Shown: one piece after another, positions 1 to 6,981 of the stretch
How the letters are laid out: each line of letters opens with the position of its first letter
How positions within the stretch are numbered: position 1 is the first letter of the stretch
Assembly (NCBI GenBank): GCA_017541825.1
Contig: JAFXYJ010000143.1
Span: 1 to 53,329 of the forward strand
DNA length: 53,329 nt
From: Oscillospiraceae bacterium
GTDB lineage: Bacteria > Bacillota > Clostridia > Oscillospirales > Oscillospiraceae
Reading direction: 5' to 3'
Program-made: the position numbers and the translations under genes
The notes under the pieces: generated by a model
The model's input: only the letters and a program-made list of their open reading frames with translations
Database searches by the model: none
Told to the model about the DNA's origin: nothing

Positions 1-372
1 CTCGGCCGCGGGGGCGTCCGTGGGCTCCGCCGCCGGAGTGTCGGCAGGCTCCGCCGCGGGCTCAGGCTCAGCCTCAGCCGCGGGGGCCGGGACGTCCGTC
101 GTCGCCGGCGCCGGTACCTCCACCGCTGCCGGTGCGGGTACCTCCACCGCTGCCGGTGCGGGTTCTTCCGCCGGCTTTGGCGCAGGCGCCTCCTCCTGGA
201 TATAGACTGCCGGGTAGTCCGCGGCGGTATCCTCGTCCAGCGTGATCGCCGGGAGGATCAGAGCATACGTCGTCGAGAAGGTGACGATGCACGCCAGCAC
301 CAGAGCGGTGAGGCGCCATCCCTTCTTGGCGAGAAGCTTCTTGCTGATTTTCAATCTTGTATTAGTTCCCAC
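1..372 (-). CDS. N-terminal part of a large secreted surface protein, running off the left edge
   Basis: A GTG start at 372 follows a good ribosome site (GGAGGG, about 6 nt away), and the frame stays open for 124 codons to the window edge. The product begins with basic residues (KISKKLLAKKGWR), then a hydrophobic segment ending in TTYALILPAITLDED. I have seen that motif at the N-terminus of large Cna-B-type adhesins of gut Firmicutes. After about residue 55 it becomes a Pro/Ala/Glu/Val stalk (EEPAPAAVEVPAPAA). The ATG-initiated frames drawn here in other phases are shadows. It is the last visible gene of the operon with the signal peptidase (46 bp upstream) and the coiled-coil protein. The body of the protein is outside the window, so adhesin or pilin is an inference. 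Confidence 0.8.
   Translation of the reverse strand, partial: MGTNTRLKISKKLLAKKGWRLTALVLACIVTFSTTYALILPAITLDEDTAADYPAVYIQEEAPAPKPAEEPAPAAVEVPAPAAVEVPAPATTDVPAPAAEAEPEPAAEPADTPAAEPTDAPAAE
114..161 (-). repeat. Two perfect 24-bp tandem copies in the Pro/Ala stalk
   Basis: Positions 114-137 and 138-161 are identical 24-mers, each encoding one PAPAAVEV-like unit. A diverged third unit follows (PAPATTDV). Identical neighbouring copies imply recent slippage in the stalk of the surface protein. Confidence 0.85.
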
Positions 373-417
373 GGGATTCCCTCCTGTGAACAAGCATCGT
401 TCCGTTCCGTCGTCTGT

Positions 418-1002
418 TCATCGTACTTTTCCGATCAGCTTCAGCGGCCAGACCCGAAACACTATCTTACCTACGATCTGTTCTTCCGCTACGCACCCGA
501 CCGCCGTGTTCCGCGAATCTATCGATACGCTCCGGTGGTCGCCCATCACAAACACCCTCGACTCGGGTACCTGATAGGGCAGCTCTATGTTTGTCTCGCC
601 GTATGCCTTATCTATTAAATAAGGTTCGTCGAGCGCGACATTGTTGACGTACACCGTTCCGTCTTCCGCGATGTCTACCCAGTCGCCCGCCCCGGCGATC
701 ACCCGTTTTACCAGTATATTATTATTGTAGTAAAACGCCATGATGTCGCCGGTCTTGAAGTCGCTGCCCTTCAGCGACAGGACGATCTCCCCTTCCGAGA
801 GCGTCGGGTTCATCGAGCTGCCGTAGATCTGGAGCACCGGCATCAGCAGCACCGCAACCAGTACCGCGATCGCGGAGACCGTGATCAGTGTGAAGATCGT
901 GTTCCGCAGCGAAAAGGCGAAGCTGCGTCTGTATTTTTCGCTCCTGAGCTCCGCTTCCAGCTGCTCGATCGTCACGTCGGTGTCTTTCTTCTTCCGGGCC
1001 AT
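418..1002 (-). CDS. lepB: Signal peptidase I (S26 family), SipA-like
   Basis: This membrane-bound serine protease (194 aa) removes signal peptides outside the membrane. One N-terminal membrane segment (about 35-57) is preceded by a charged cytoplasmic stretch. The catalytic Ser lies in GSSMNPTL (about Ser63) and the general-base Lys in ILVKRVIAG (about Lys99). The conserved box E is present as GDHRSVSIDSR. ATG at 1002 is preferred because GGAG sits 7 nt upstream; an in-frame TTG at 1014 lacks a site. It lies between a coiled-coil gene and a large secreted protein with short gaps, so it is probably dedicated to that protein, as SipA-type peptidases are in Gram-positive pilus loci. That role is inference; the family call is firm. 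Confidence 0.93.
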   Translation of the reverse strand: MARKKKDTDVTIEQLEAELRSEKYRRSFAFSLRNTIFTLITVSAIAVLVAVLLMPVLQIYGSSMNPTLSEGEIVLSLKGSDFKTGDIMAFYYNNNILVKRVIAGAGDWVDIAEDGTVYVNNVALDEPYLIDKAYGETNIELPYQVPESRVFVMGDHRSVSIDSRNTAVGCVAEEQIVGKIVFRVWPLKLIGKVR

Positions 1003-1033
1003 AAAACGCTCCAATAACTATGCTTTGTTTCGC

Positions 1034-1405
1034 TTACTTTTTTTTTGCGAGCTCGGCGCGCGCCTTCTCGTACATCTCCGCGGCGCGTTCCGCGGCCTCC
1101 ACCGCCTGGTTCAGCCGCTCCGTCACCGCTGCGATGGTCTCGGTCTCCTCATAGGCCGCTCGGGTCATACCCCGCTGGTGTTCCATTTCGTCGTTAAGTT
1201 CGTGGATCTTTTCGTCCTTCGCGTCCAGCTTCTTGCGCAACCGCTGATAGGTCTCGTCAAGTTCCTGCAGGCTGGCCTCCACCGCCGCCTTCGCGGCGCG
1301 TTCTTCCTCAACCTGCTGCTCCATGTTCGCGACCGCTTTCTTTTGCTCGATGAGGATCTCCAGCAGTTCCGAACGTCGGAGCTTATGCAGTTCTCTGTCT
1401 GTCAC
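1034..1405 (-). CDS. Small coiled-coil protein of unknown function
   Basis: The 123-residue product starts TDRELHKLRRSELLEILIEQ and is almost wholly charged heptad-type coiled coil (Glu/Lys/Ala-rich, with no Pro and no Cys). There is no signal peptide or membrane segment, so it is probably cytoplasmic. The start is GTG at 1405 with AAGGAG about 13 nt upstream, a little far. It is first in the operon and ends about 30 nt before the signal peptidase gene. Similar short proteins with a KLRRSELLEILIEQ-like head occur beside signal peptidases and surface proteins in gut Clostridia, from memory, and no function is known to me. The cotranscription suggests a role in secretion or assembly of the surface protein, but this is inference. 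Confidence 0.75.
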   Translation of the reverse strand: MTDRELHKLRRSELLEILIEQKKAVANMEQQVEEERAAKAAVEASLQELDETYQRLRKKLDAKDEKIHELNDEMEHQRGMTRAAYEETETIAAVTERLNQAVEAAERAAEMYEKARAELAKKK

Positions 1406-1621
1406 AGCGGGTCCTCACTCCTTTTTACAGTAATTGATACGATATTTTTCTCAGTTTAGCCAAATAATAACAGCTTAACAATCAACAAAGCAATCAAAGC
1501 ACAAAAGATTTTGATGTGAAATCCAATTTTTCTATGATTCTTATTGGCCAAGTTCGTATTTATTACATGAAGTTACAAATCGTAACTAACGTTTACATAA
1601 TCATCCAAACTACCATCGTTT

Positions 1622-1649
1622 ATTTTACAGAAAAAACCAAATTTGTCAA
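1622..1649 (-). promoter_or_regulatory. Sigma-A promoter of the coiled-coil/signal peptidase/surface protein operon
   Basis: On the minus strand the -35 is TTGACA (1644-1649) and the -10 is TAAAAT (1622-1627), with a 16-bp spacer. The predicted start near 1615 leaves a leader of about 210 nt before the GTG at 1405. Confidence 0.7.
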
Positions 1650-1677
1650 TTCATTTTTGAAACTATTTTTCAGTGGA

Positions 1678-1700
1678 TAATTGTATACATTATACAATTA
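1678..1700. promoter_or_regulatory. Perfect 10-bp inverted repeat, GntR-like operator candidate
   Basis: The arms TAATTGTATA and TATACAATTA are exact reverse complements around the spacer CAT. The TTGTATAC core resembles operators of GntR-family regulators. It lies 28 bp upstream of the -35, a position that suits an activator or an upstream repressor site. No GntR gene is in the window. Confidence 0.55.
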
Positions 1701-1798
1701 AACATCAATTCTTTAATATAATGTGTCAGATTATTCCATGTAATACGCCGTATTATATACATGGTAGCAAACCAATAACAAGCAAATAACGGCATGTA

Positions 1799-2860
1799 TT
1801 ATGTAAATCTCAAAGCCTGGAAGGCCTGATCGTAGGGTGGGCTGCACAGACCGCGCTCGGTGATGATGCCGGTGATCAGACTGTGGTCGGTGACGTCAAA
1901 GGCGGGGTTGTAGACCCCCACTCCCTCCGGCGCCATGCGCTGCCGATACCACATCTCCGTGACCTCCTCCGCGGGGCGCTGTTCGATGGGGATTGCCTTG
2001 CCGTCTGGCAGCGTCATATCAATGGTGGAACTCGGGGCGCAGATGTAAAACGGTATGCCGTAATGCCGGGCCAGGATCGCCACCCCGGAGGTCCCGATTT
2101 TGTTGGCGGAATCACCGTTTGCGGCCACACGGTCGCAGCCTGTGAAGATGATGTTCACCTGCCCGGAGGCCATCAGACTGGACGCCGCGTTGTCGCACAG
2201 CAGCATCGTGTCCGCCCCCGCGGCGCTGAGCTCGAAGGCGGTCAGACGGGCCCCCTGCAGCAGCGGTCGGGTCTCGTCACAGTAGACGCGCAGATCGTCC
2301 CAGCCCTGCTCCAGCGCCGTGTAGATCGGCGCCGTGGCCGTGCCGTATCCGGTCGTGGCCAGCCTGCCAGCGTTGCAGTGCGTCAGTATGCCGTCGCCGT
2401 GGTGCAGCAGCGAAAAGCCGATCCGTCCGATGGCACGGCAGGTTTCGACGTCCTGCGCCCGGATCGCGTCAGCCTCCGCAAAGAGCCGTTCACGCAGCGC
2501 AGGAACATCCTTCTCCGGGGCGTCGGTGAGAACGCGTTCCATGCGGTCCAGCGCCCAGAACAGGTTGACGGCGGTGGGGCGCGAGGAGGCAAGGTAATCC
2601 CTGATCCGGCGGAATTGCGCAAGAAAAACGTTGAAATCATTGGATTTTATCTGCGTTCCCGCCAGCGCCATGGCGTAGGCGGCACAGACGCCTATGGCCG
2701 GCGCGCCGCGGACACGAAGGGTATAAATAGCCTCCCGGATGTCCTCCATCTTTGTCAGGCGAAGCACCCGTATCTCGTTGGGAAGCAGCGTTTGATCCAG
2801 GATCTCCAGCGCTGTTTTGTCCTCCGATAATCTGACGGTTTCAAGGGTCATATTGTTCAC
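1799..2860 (-). CDS. mtnA: S-methyl-5-thioribose-1-phosphate isomerase
   Basis: The product (353 aa, family length) belongs to the eIF2B-like isomerases. MtnA converts methylthioribose-1-phosphate to methylthioribulose-1-phosphate in methionine salvage. The RVRGAPAIG loop (about 50-57) is present. The active-site Cys is about residue 162 in THCNAGRLATTGYGTA, and the catalytic Asp about 243 in GCDRVAANGDSANKIGT. The start is GTG at 2860 with GGAGAG 8 nt upstream. No other salvage gene (mtnK, mtnB, mtnC, mtnD) is nearby, so it is an orphan here. Related enzymes act on ribose-1,5-bisphosphate, and a neighbouring substrate cannot be excluded from sequence. No SAM riboswitch was recognised upstream. 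Confidence 0.92.
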   Translation of the reverse strand: MNNMTLETVRLSEDKTALEILDQTLLPNEIRVLRLTKMEDIREAIYTLRVRGAPAIGVCAAYAMALAGTQIKSNDFNVFLAQFRRIRDYLASSRPTAVNLFWALDRMERVLTDAPEKDVPALRERLFAEADAIRAQDVETCRAIGRIGFSLLHHGDGILTHCNAGRLATTGYGTATAPIYTALEQGWDDLRVYCDETRPLLQGARLTAFELSAAGADTMLLCDNAASSLMASGQVNIIFTGCDRVAANGDSANKIGTSGVAILARHYGIPFYICAPSSTIDMTLPDGKAIPIEQRPAEEVTEMWYRQRMAPEGVGVYNPAFDVTDHSLITGIITERGLCSPPYDQAFQALRFT

Positions 2861-3217
2861 TTTTTTTCTCTCCTGTCCGTTGGTACTTTCTGCCGCCGCG
2901 AACCAGCCGCGCCGGCGCTGCGCATCCTTTATTCTATTCTCCTCCGCGTCCTAAAATGCCCGCGAAACGCAGTTTGAAAAACAGATCACAGCTTATTTTA
3001 GTACATCGTCCTTTTCTCCGTTTCGTTGTTGTACATTGTACTATTTGTCGTTTTTTCCTTGGTTTTCCGCCGTTTTTACGATGAAAAACAGCGTCATATA
3101 CGCAGAGAAACGGGGCTGCCGCATGAAAAGCGGCGGCCCCGTTTCTCTGCGCACAGGTTAAGCAGGACACCGGCGCTCCCCTTGCCTTGATCCGGACACG
3201 CTGCCGTATGGTTTCCG
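2861..3217. other. Intergenic region between the VWA gene and mtnA
   Basis: This 357-bp gap holds the long hairpin at 3101-3151 and a weak pair TAGTACA (2999-3005) and TGTACTA (3037-3043). There is no clear sigma-A promoter for mtnA and no convincing ORF. No riboswitch motif was recognised. Confidence 0.5.
3101..3151 (-). terminator. Long hairpin behind the VWA operon
   Basis: A 22-bp stem (3101-3122 with 3130-3151, one wobble pair) closes a 7-nt loop, about 65 nt after the VWA stop codon. The U-tract is not immediate, so it may be a weak terminator or an RNA-stabilising hairpin. Confidence 0.55.
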
Positions 3218-4945
3218 TCAGTCATTCCGCATTTCCCGCAGGAGCAGCAGAAGAAGGTCGCTGATACCCTGGGCGAGCTGGGTCGCTTTCCGGATCCGTA
3301 CATAGGCGTGGTTATAGATCTGGTTCAGATCCTCCATATGGATGGAATTACCGTGGAACACGGCGCCGACCCGGATCCCCCAGGCGCGGAGACTTCGTAC
3401 CGCGTCCTCGGTGAGCTTCACGGCGGCCGCTCCCTCATACTCCCTGGGCAGCCAGCGGTCCATGGCCGCGATAGGCGTGGAATCGTTGGGGCTCGCGTCC
3501 GTCATGATCAGCAGTATCCGCTGTTTCCCGCGCATGACAGGGTCGTCGTCCATGTGCCCGAGAAGCCTGAGCGCCAGGCTGTCCCTGTTCCAGCCGCCAG
3601 CGTAGAATCGTGTGACGCCCCGGCAGTCTGTCTGTGAGGCGGATTTGAGCACATCCAGCACCGTATATCCGCGAATGCTGCGAAAGGTACTGACGCGCAC
3701 GGGGAAATGGAGGGCCATCAGGCTCTTTGCCACGACGTAGGCTTCGGCGGACAGGGTCTCCTGCATGTTTCGACGGGACTGAGAGGCATCCAGCAGAAGG
3801 TCGACAAAGATCTCCTGTTCGATCTCTTCCCCGCTTTTCAGAAAGACGCGGCTGTCCTGCAGTATCGGCAGGCGGTACGCCTTTTCCGGACAGATCTGTC
3901 CGGCGCGGGAAGGCTCCGGCAGATGCCGCAGATAAGAGGACAGCACCGTCTCCATCCGGGTGGCCAGGGCTTTGATCGTGTGCTGGAGCGCCGCGGCGTT
4001 TTCCGTCAGGAACGCCTGGTTGCGTTCCCGCTGAAGAAGGCTGCTCTCACGCACATCGGCGGCCTCCCGGTGGGCGGTGTCTACGCCCTCCCCTGCGGTG
4101 ACCCACACACGGCAATCCGCGTCTGCGTCCACACACAAATCGTTTTCCAGCACACGGCGTTCCGCGTCCGAGATGACGCTGCGTCCGAATACGGCCCGTA
4201 TATAGGCCTCGTCCTCCTCTGTGGGGGCGGTGTGGCGGCCCAGACCGTCGTGCCCCAGATGCACCGCCCGGGGATGATCTCCCTCCCCGGTGCCCGTGCG
4301 GACAAGCAGGCGGTCCCGCCTCCGGTGCTCGTGCCGGAGCAGCAGACGCGACAGCGCGCCGCCTCTGCGCAGCGGCGTCTCCTCGCCGGAGGGCTCAAAG
4401 CGGAAGAAAGTCTTCAAAAACGCCGCCATGGCTGCCAGGACGCCGTCAGTATCCAGGGAGCCGGGGAATTTGAGGGCCTGCGCCATCCGTTTTTCCCGGG
4501 GCGTCAGCAGCGGCGCGTTTTTCCCGAGGACCTCGGCCCAGCGCGCCTCCTGCTGGGTGTAAACCGGCATGCTCTGGTATTCCATCTGCTGACGGGACAG
4601 CATCCCCTGCTGGACGGAAAATCGCTCGGCCCGATCCCGGCGCAGCTTTGCCAGGATCGGCCGCTCACCGACTTCCTTCTCGTAGACGCAGTTCTCCAGT
4701 CCCAGCCAGAGGAACTCGTCAAATTCCTCCGCACGGCGGTCTGTGCCGTAGCTCTCGAAGAACGCCCAGATCCGCGGCATTTCCAGCCATTTCTCGACGA
4801 GGCCCACTACCATGTTGAAATAGTGGTCCGGCGCGCCGTTGGGGAAAAACGCCATAAAGGGCGGTTCAAAGTCGTAACGCCCGGCCGCGTTCCAGATGAT
4901 GTTCCGCGCCCGTCGGGCACTGGCGGTGAATTGCTTTTTGATCAT
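3218..4945 (-). CDS. VWA domain protein (NorD/CobT-like partner of MoxR ATPase)
   Basis: The 575-residue product has no signal peptide or membrane segment. The C-terminal third is a von Willebrand A domain. Its metal site motif DxSxS is DASQS (about 386-390), and TDASPND (about 482-488) supplies the later acidic residue. The N-terminal two thirds are charged and not recognised. The ATG at 4945 overlaps the stop of the AAA+ gene by 4 bp, so the two are translationally coupled. In the NorQ/NorD, CbbQ/CbbO and CobS/CobT pairs, such partners remodel or insert metal into a client enzyme. No obvious client is adjacent here. The family is confident; the client is unknown. Confidence 0.85.
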   Translation of the reverse strand: MIKKQFTASARRARNIIWNAAGRYDFEPPFMAFFPNGAPDHYFNMVVGLVEKWLEMPRIWAFFESYGTDRRAEEFDEFLWLGLENCVYEKEVGERPILAKLRRDRAERFSVQQGMLSRQQMEYQSMPVYTQQEARWAEVLGKNAPLLTPREKRMAQALKFPGSLDTDGVLAAMAAFLKTFFRFEPSGEETPLRRGGALSRLLLRHEHRRRDRLLVRTGTGEGDHPRAVHLGHDGLGRHTAPTEEDEAYIRAVFGRSVISDAERRVLENDLCVDADADCRVWVTAGEGVDTAHREAADVRESSLLQRERNQAFLTENAAALQHTIKALATRMETVLSSYLRHLPEPSRAGQICPEKAYRLPILQDSRVFLKSGEEIEQEIFVDLLLDASQSRRNMQETLSAEAYVVAKSLMALHFPVRVSTFRSIRGYTVLDVLKSASQTDCRGVTRFYAGGWNRDSLALRLLGHMDDDPVMRGKQRILLIMTDASPNDSTPIAAMDRWLPREYEGAAAVKLTEDAVRSLRAWGIRVGAVFHGNSIHMEDLNQIYNHAYVRIRKATQLAQGISDLLLLLLREMRND

Positions 4946-5865
4946 TTTCCGAAAACGACGTCCCGGGTCAGATCCGACGGGATGCGCGCGGCGATCACGT
5001 CCCGGATCAGGCCGCGCTCGTAGGCGTCAAAGCTTTTGTTGACCACGCACATATCCAACGCGTCGCCGGAGGTGAGTCCCTGCTCCATCAGCGCCACCGC
5101 GTCCAGCAGACCCCGCAGGTCCAGCGCCGCGTCGGAGATCTCGGCGCTTTCGGCCTTCCGCTCCAGCTCCTCATACAGCCGGACGAACTGATCGCAGATC
5201 TTCGGGTTGATCTCCGGGTAACGGCGGGAAATCAGCTTGTTGAGATCCTCTCCGGTGATCAGCGGCATGTCCAGCACCGCAAAGCGGGAGGTCAGCGCCT
5301 CGTTCAGATCCCGGGTCCCGGCGTAACCGTAGTTCATTGTGGCGATGAACCGTGTCTCGGGCTGCAGGTCGATCCTGTCATAGCCGGAAACGTCGATGCT
5401 GCGGCGGAAATCCAGCGCTGCGTGGAGCACGGCCAGCGCTTCGTTTTTGGCCATGTTGATCTCGTCAAGGATCCCGAAGCCGCCCTTTCTCGCACACAGC
5501 CAGATCGGACCCGGCCGGAACACCACCGCCTGGCCGTTGTATGTGTCGGTGCCGATCAGATAGGCGGCGTCCGCATTCACATGGAACGACACGTTCCACA
5601 TCGGGCGTCCGAACAGCGCGCACAGGTTTTCCGAGAGCACGTTTTTGCCGGTGGCCTTCGGTCCTGCCAGCAGCAGGTTCTTTCCCGCCAGCAGCGCGGC
5701 CAGCGCCAGCTCCCAGGTCCTGCGGCCGTAATAAAAGTACTCAGGCACCGGGACCCGGTTCTGATCCTCCGCCGCGGCGGGATGGTCCCGGCGGAAGGCA
5801 CGGGCGGCTTCCACCAGCGCGGCGTCGACGCCCTCGGCAGTCAGAAATCGAAACAGTTCTTCCAT
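4942..5865 (-). CDS. MoxR-family AAA+ ATPase
   Basis: This is a chaperone-type ATPase of 307 aa. Walker A is GPKATGKNVLSENL and Walker B GILDEINMA; the sensor/arginine region includes RFIATMNYGYAGTRDLNEALTSRF, close to the NorQ/CbbQ/MoxR pattern. The start at 5865 (MEELFRFL) has GGAGAG 7 nt upstream; the in-frame GTG 24 bp earlier has none. It lies 20 bp after the PH-like membrane protein gene and overlaps the VWA gene, so the three form one operon. It probably works with the VWA protein to remodel a client in an ATP-dependent way. The client is not identifiable. Confidence 0.9.
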   Translation of the reverse strand: MEELFRFLTAEGVDAALVEAARAFRRDHPAAAEDQNRVPVPEYFYYGRRTWELALAALLAGKNLLLAGPKATGKNVLSENLCALFGRPMWNVSFHVNADAAYLIGTDTYNGQAVVFRPGPIWLCARKGGFGILDEINMAKNEALAVLHAALDFRRSIDVSGYDRIDLQPETRFIATMNYGYAGTRDLNEALTSRFAVLDMPLITGEDLNKLISRRYPEINPKICDQFVRLYEELERKAESAEISDAALDLRGLLDAVALMEQGLTSGDALDMCVVNKSFDAYERGLIRDVIAARIPSDLTRDVVFGK

Positions 5866-5885
5866 ATTATTCTCTCCGCAATCTG

Positions 5886-6893
5886 TCACTGATAATCACA
5901 CACGAGGAACAGCGGCTTGACCTCCACGACCTCGTCATGCTCCTTCTGCGAGACCGTGACAGAGGAATTGAGCGCCCGCAGATCGGCCTTGACGACCTTC
6001 AGCGCTTCTTCCGCACTCTGCGCGCGGCCCTCACGCACCACACGGATCATCCGTTCCAAAACAACGGGATGGGCGTACTGCGCGGGCACCGGGAAATCGC
6101 CGCAGCCGGCGATGTATGCCCCGACGTCCGCCACCGCGTCGTCCCACACCTTCCGGGCGCGTTTTTTGCTCGTCCATCGGCCCGGGGCGATATTGGCCGA
6201 CATGGCGAAGAAGATCAGCGCGCCGCCTCCCAGCAGGAGATACCACCCCAGATCAGAGCGCATCAGCAGGGAATACAGTCCCCAGAGCGCCACTGCCGCG
6301 CCGCCGCCGGTCATCAGCGCGCCCAGCGCCAGCACCCAGGGCTTGAGCTGATCGACGACTCGCTTCTGTCTGGCCGCCGCCGTCAGGGCGCGGGTGAGCT
6401 CCGGCTTCTTTTCCAGGCAGGTCTTTGCCTCCCGCAGAGCGGCCAGCGCAGTCTCTCCCCTCGGGGAGAGCTCGTCGAGGAATCTGGCACGCTCCTGCGC
6501 CTCCGCCTCTGCCAGCTTCCGCGCCGCCTGGACGCTGTGGGCAGGGATCTCCGGATGGTCCTGTTCGATCAGCGAGAGCAGCTTGTCCACCTCCGATTCC
6601 ACGCGGAAGCTGCACTGTTTCTCCCGACCCTTCCCGTACTGTACGACGAAGTAGGCCATCGTGCCGAAAACGCCCTGCCCCGAAAACCCGCCTGCGCTCA
6701 TGGCCACACGCTTGAACACGCGTTCGACTTCGTTCCAGGGGAGATAGTACCGACGGCTCAGATATCGGCTGCCCAGATACAGCGCCTTTTTCCCGACGCC
6801 GCAGGAGCCGACCTTTTTACACTCTCCCCTGTCGATCTCCAGCTCGCGGCGGGAAAGGACACGATCACCCGCAGGCGTCAACAACCACAGCAT
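5886..6893 (-). CDS. Membrane protein with PH-like N-terminus, linked to MoxR/VWA
   Basis: The product is 335 aa. The first 100 residues (LYLGSRYLSRRYYLPWNEVE, then GTMAYFVVQYGKGREKQC) look like a bacterial PH-type beta domain. A helical charged region follows. Two adjacent membrane segments lie at about 195-215 and 223-240, and a cytoplasmic C-terminal tail completes it. ATG at 6893 has GGAGG 8 nt upstream. It is the first gene of the MoxR-VWA operon and could anchor or feed a substrate to that machine. I do not recognise a named family; the PH-like call is from pattern only. Confidence 0.7.
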   Translation of the reverse strand: MLWLLTPAGDRVLSRRELEIDRGECKKVGSCGVGKKALYLGSRYLSRRYYLPWNEVERVFKRVAMSAGGFSGQGVFGTMAYFVVQYGKGREKQCSFRVESEVDKLLSLIEQDHPEIPAHSVQAARKLAEAEAQERARFLDELSPRGETALAALREAKTCLEKKPELTRALTAAARQKRVVDQLKPWVLALGALMTGGGAAVALWGLYSLLMRSDLGWYLLLGGGALIFFAMSANIAPGRWTSKKRARKVWDDAVADVGAYIAGCGDFPVPAQYAHPVVLERMIRVVREGRAQSAEEALKVVKADLRALNSSVTVSQKEHDEVVEVKPLFLVCDYQ

Positions 6894-6915
6894 AAGCGTA
6901 CCTCCAAGAAAAGAA

Positions 6916-6943
6916 AAAGGGCAGGAATTGTCTCCTGCCCTTT
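6916..6943 (-). terminator. Intrinsic terminator of cstA
   Basis: An 11-bp stem (AAAGGGCAGGA with TCCTGCCCTTT) with a 6-nt loop is followed on the minus strand by a U-rich run. It lies about 40 nt after the cstA stop and only about 22 nt before the start of the next gene. Confidence 0.85.
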
Positions 6944-6981
6944 ATTATACATGATTCCGCCTTAAAATGCCAGCGGCAGCT

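Larger units (their letters stand above)
1406..1798. other. AT-rich intergenic region with promoter and three inverted repeats
   Basis: This 393-bp gap is strikingly AT-rich against the roughly 60-65% GC around it and has no convincing ORF. It carries the promoter of the leftward operon (1622-1649), a 5' leader of about 210 nt, and three inverted repeats. These are AGTTAC/GTAACT around 5 nt (1571-1587), TAATTGTATA/TATACAATTA around CAT (1678-1700), and an imperfect one (1736-1764). No terminator with a U-tract is visible behind mtnA. Confidence 0.7.

Noticed and set aside
1591..1623. Two GTTTA(C/T) repeats resembling LytTR-type direct repeats
   Set aside because: Spacing is 27 bp, not the 21-22 bp expected for that regulator type.
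2999..3043. TAGTACA/TGTACTA inverted repeat upstream of mtnA
   Set aside because: Arms are 7 bp with a 31-nt spacer in AT-rich sequence; likely chance, and no promoter lies next to it.
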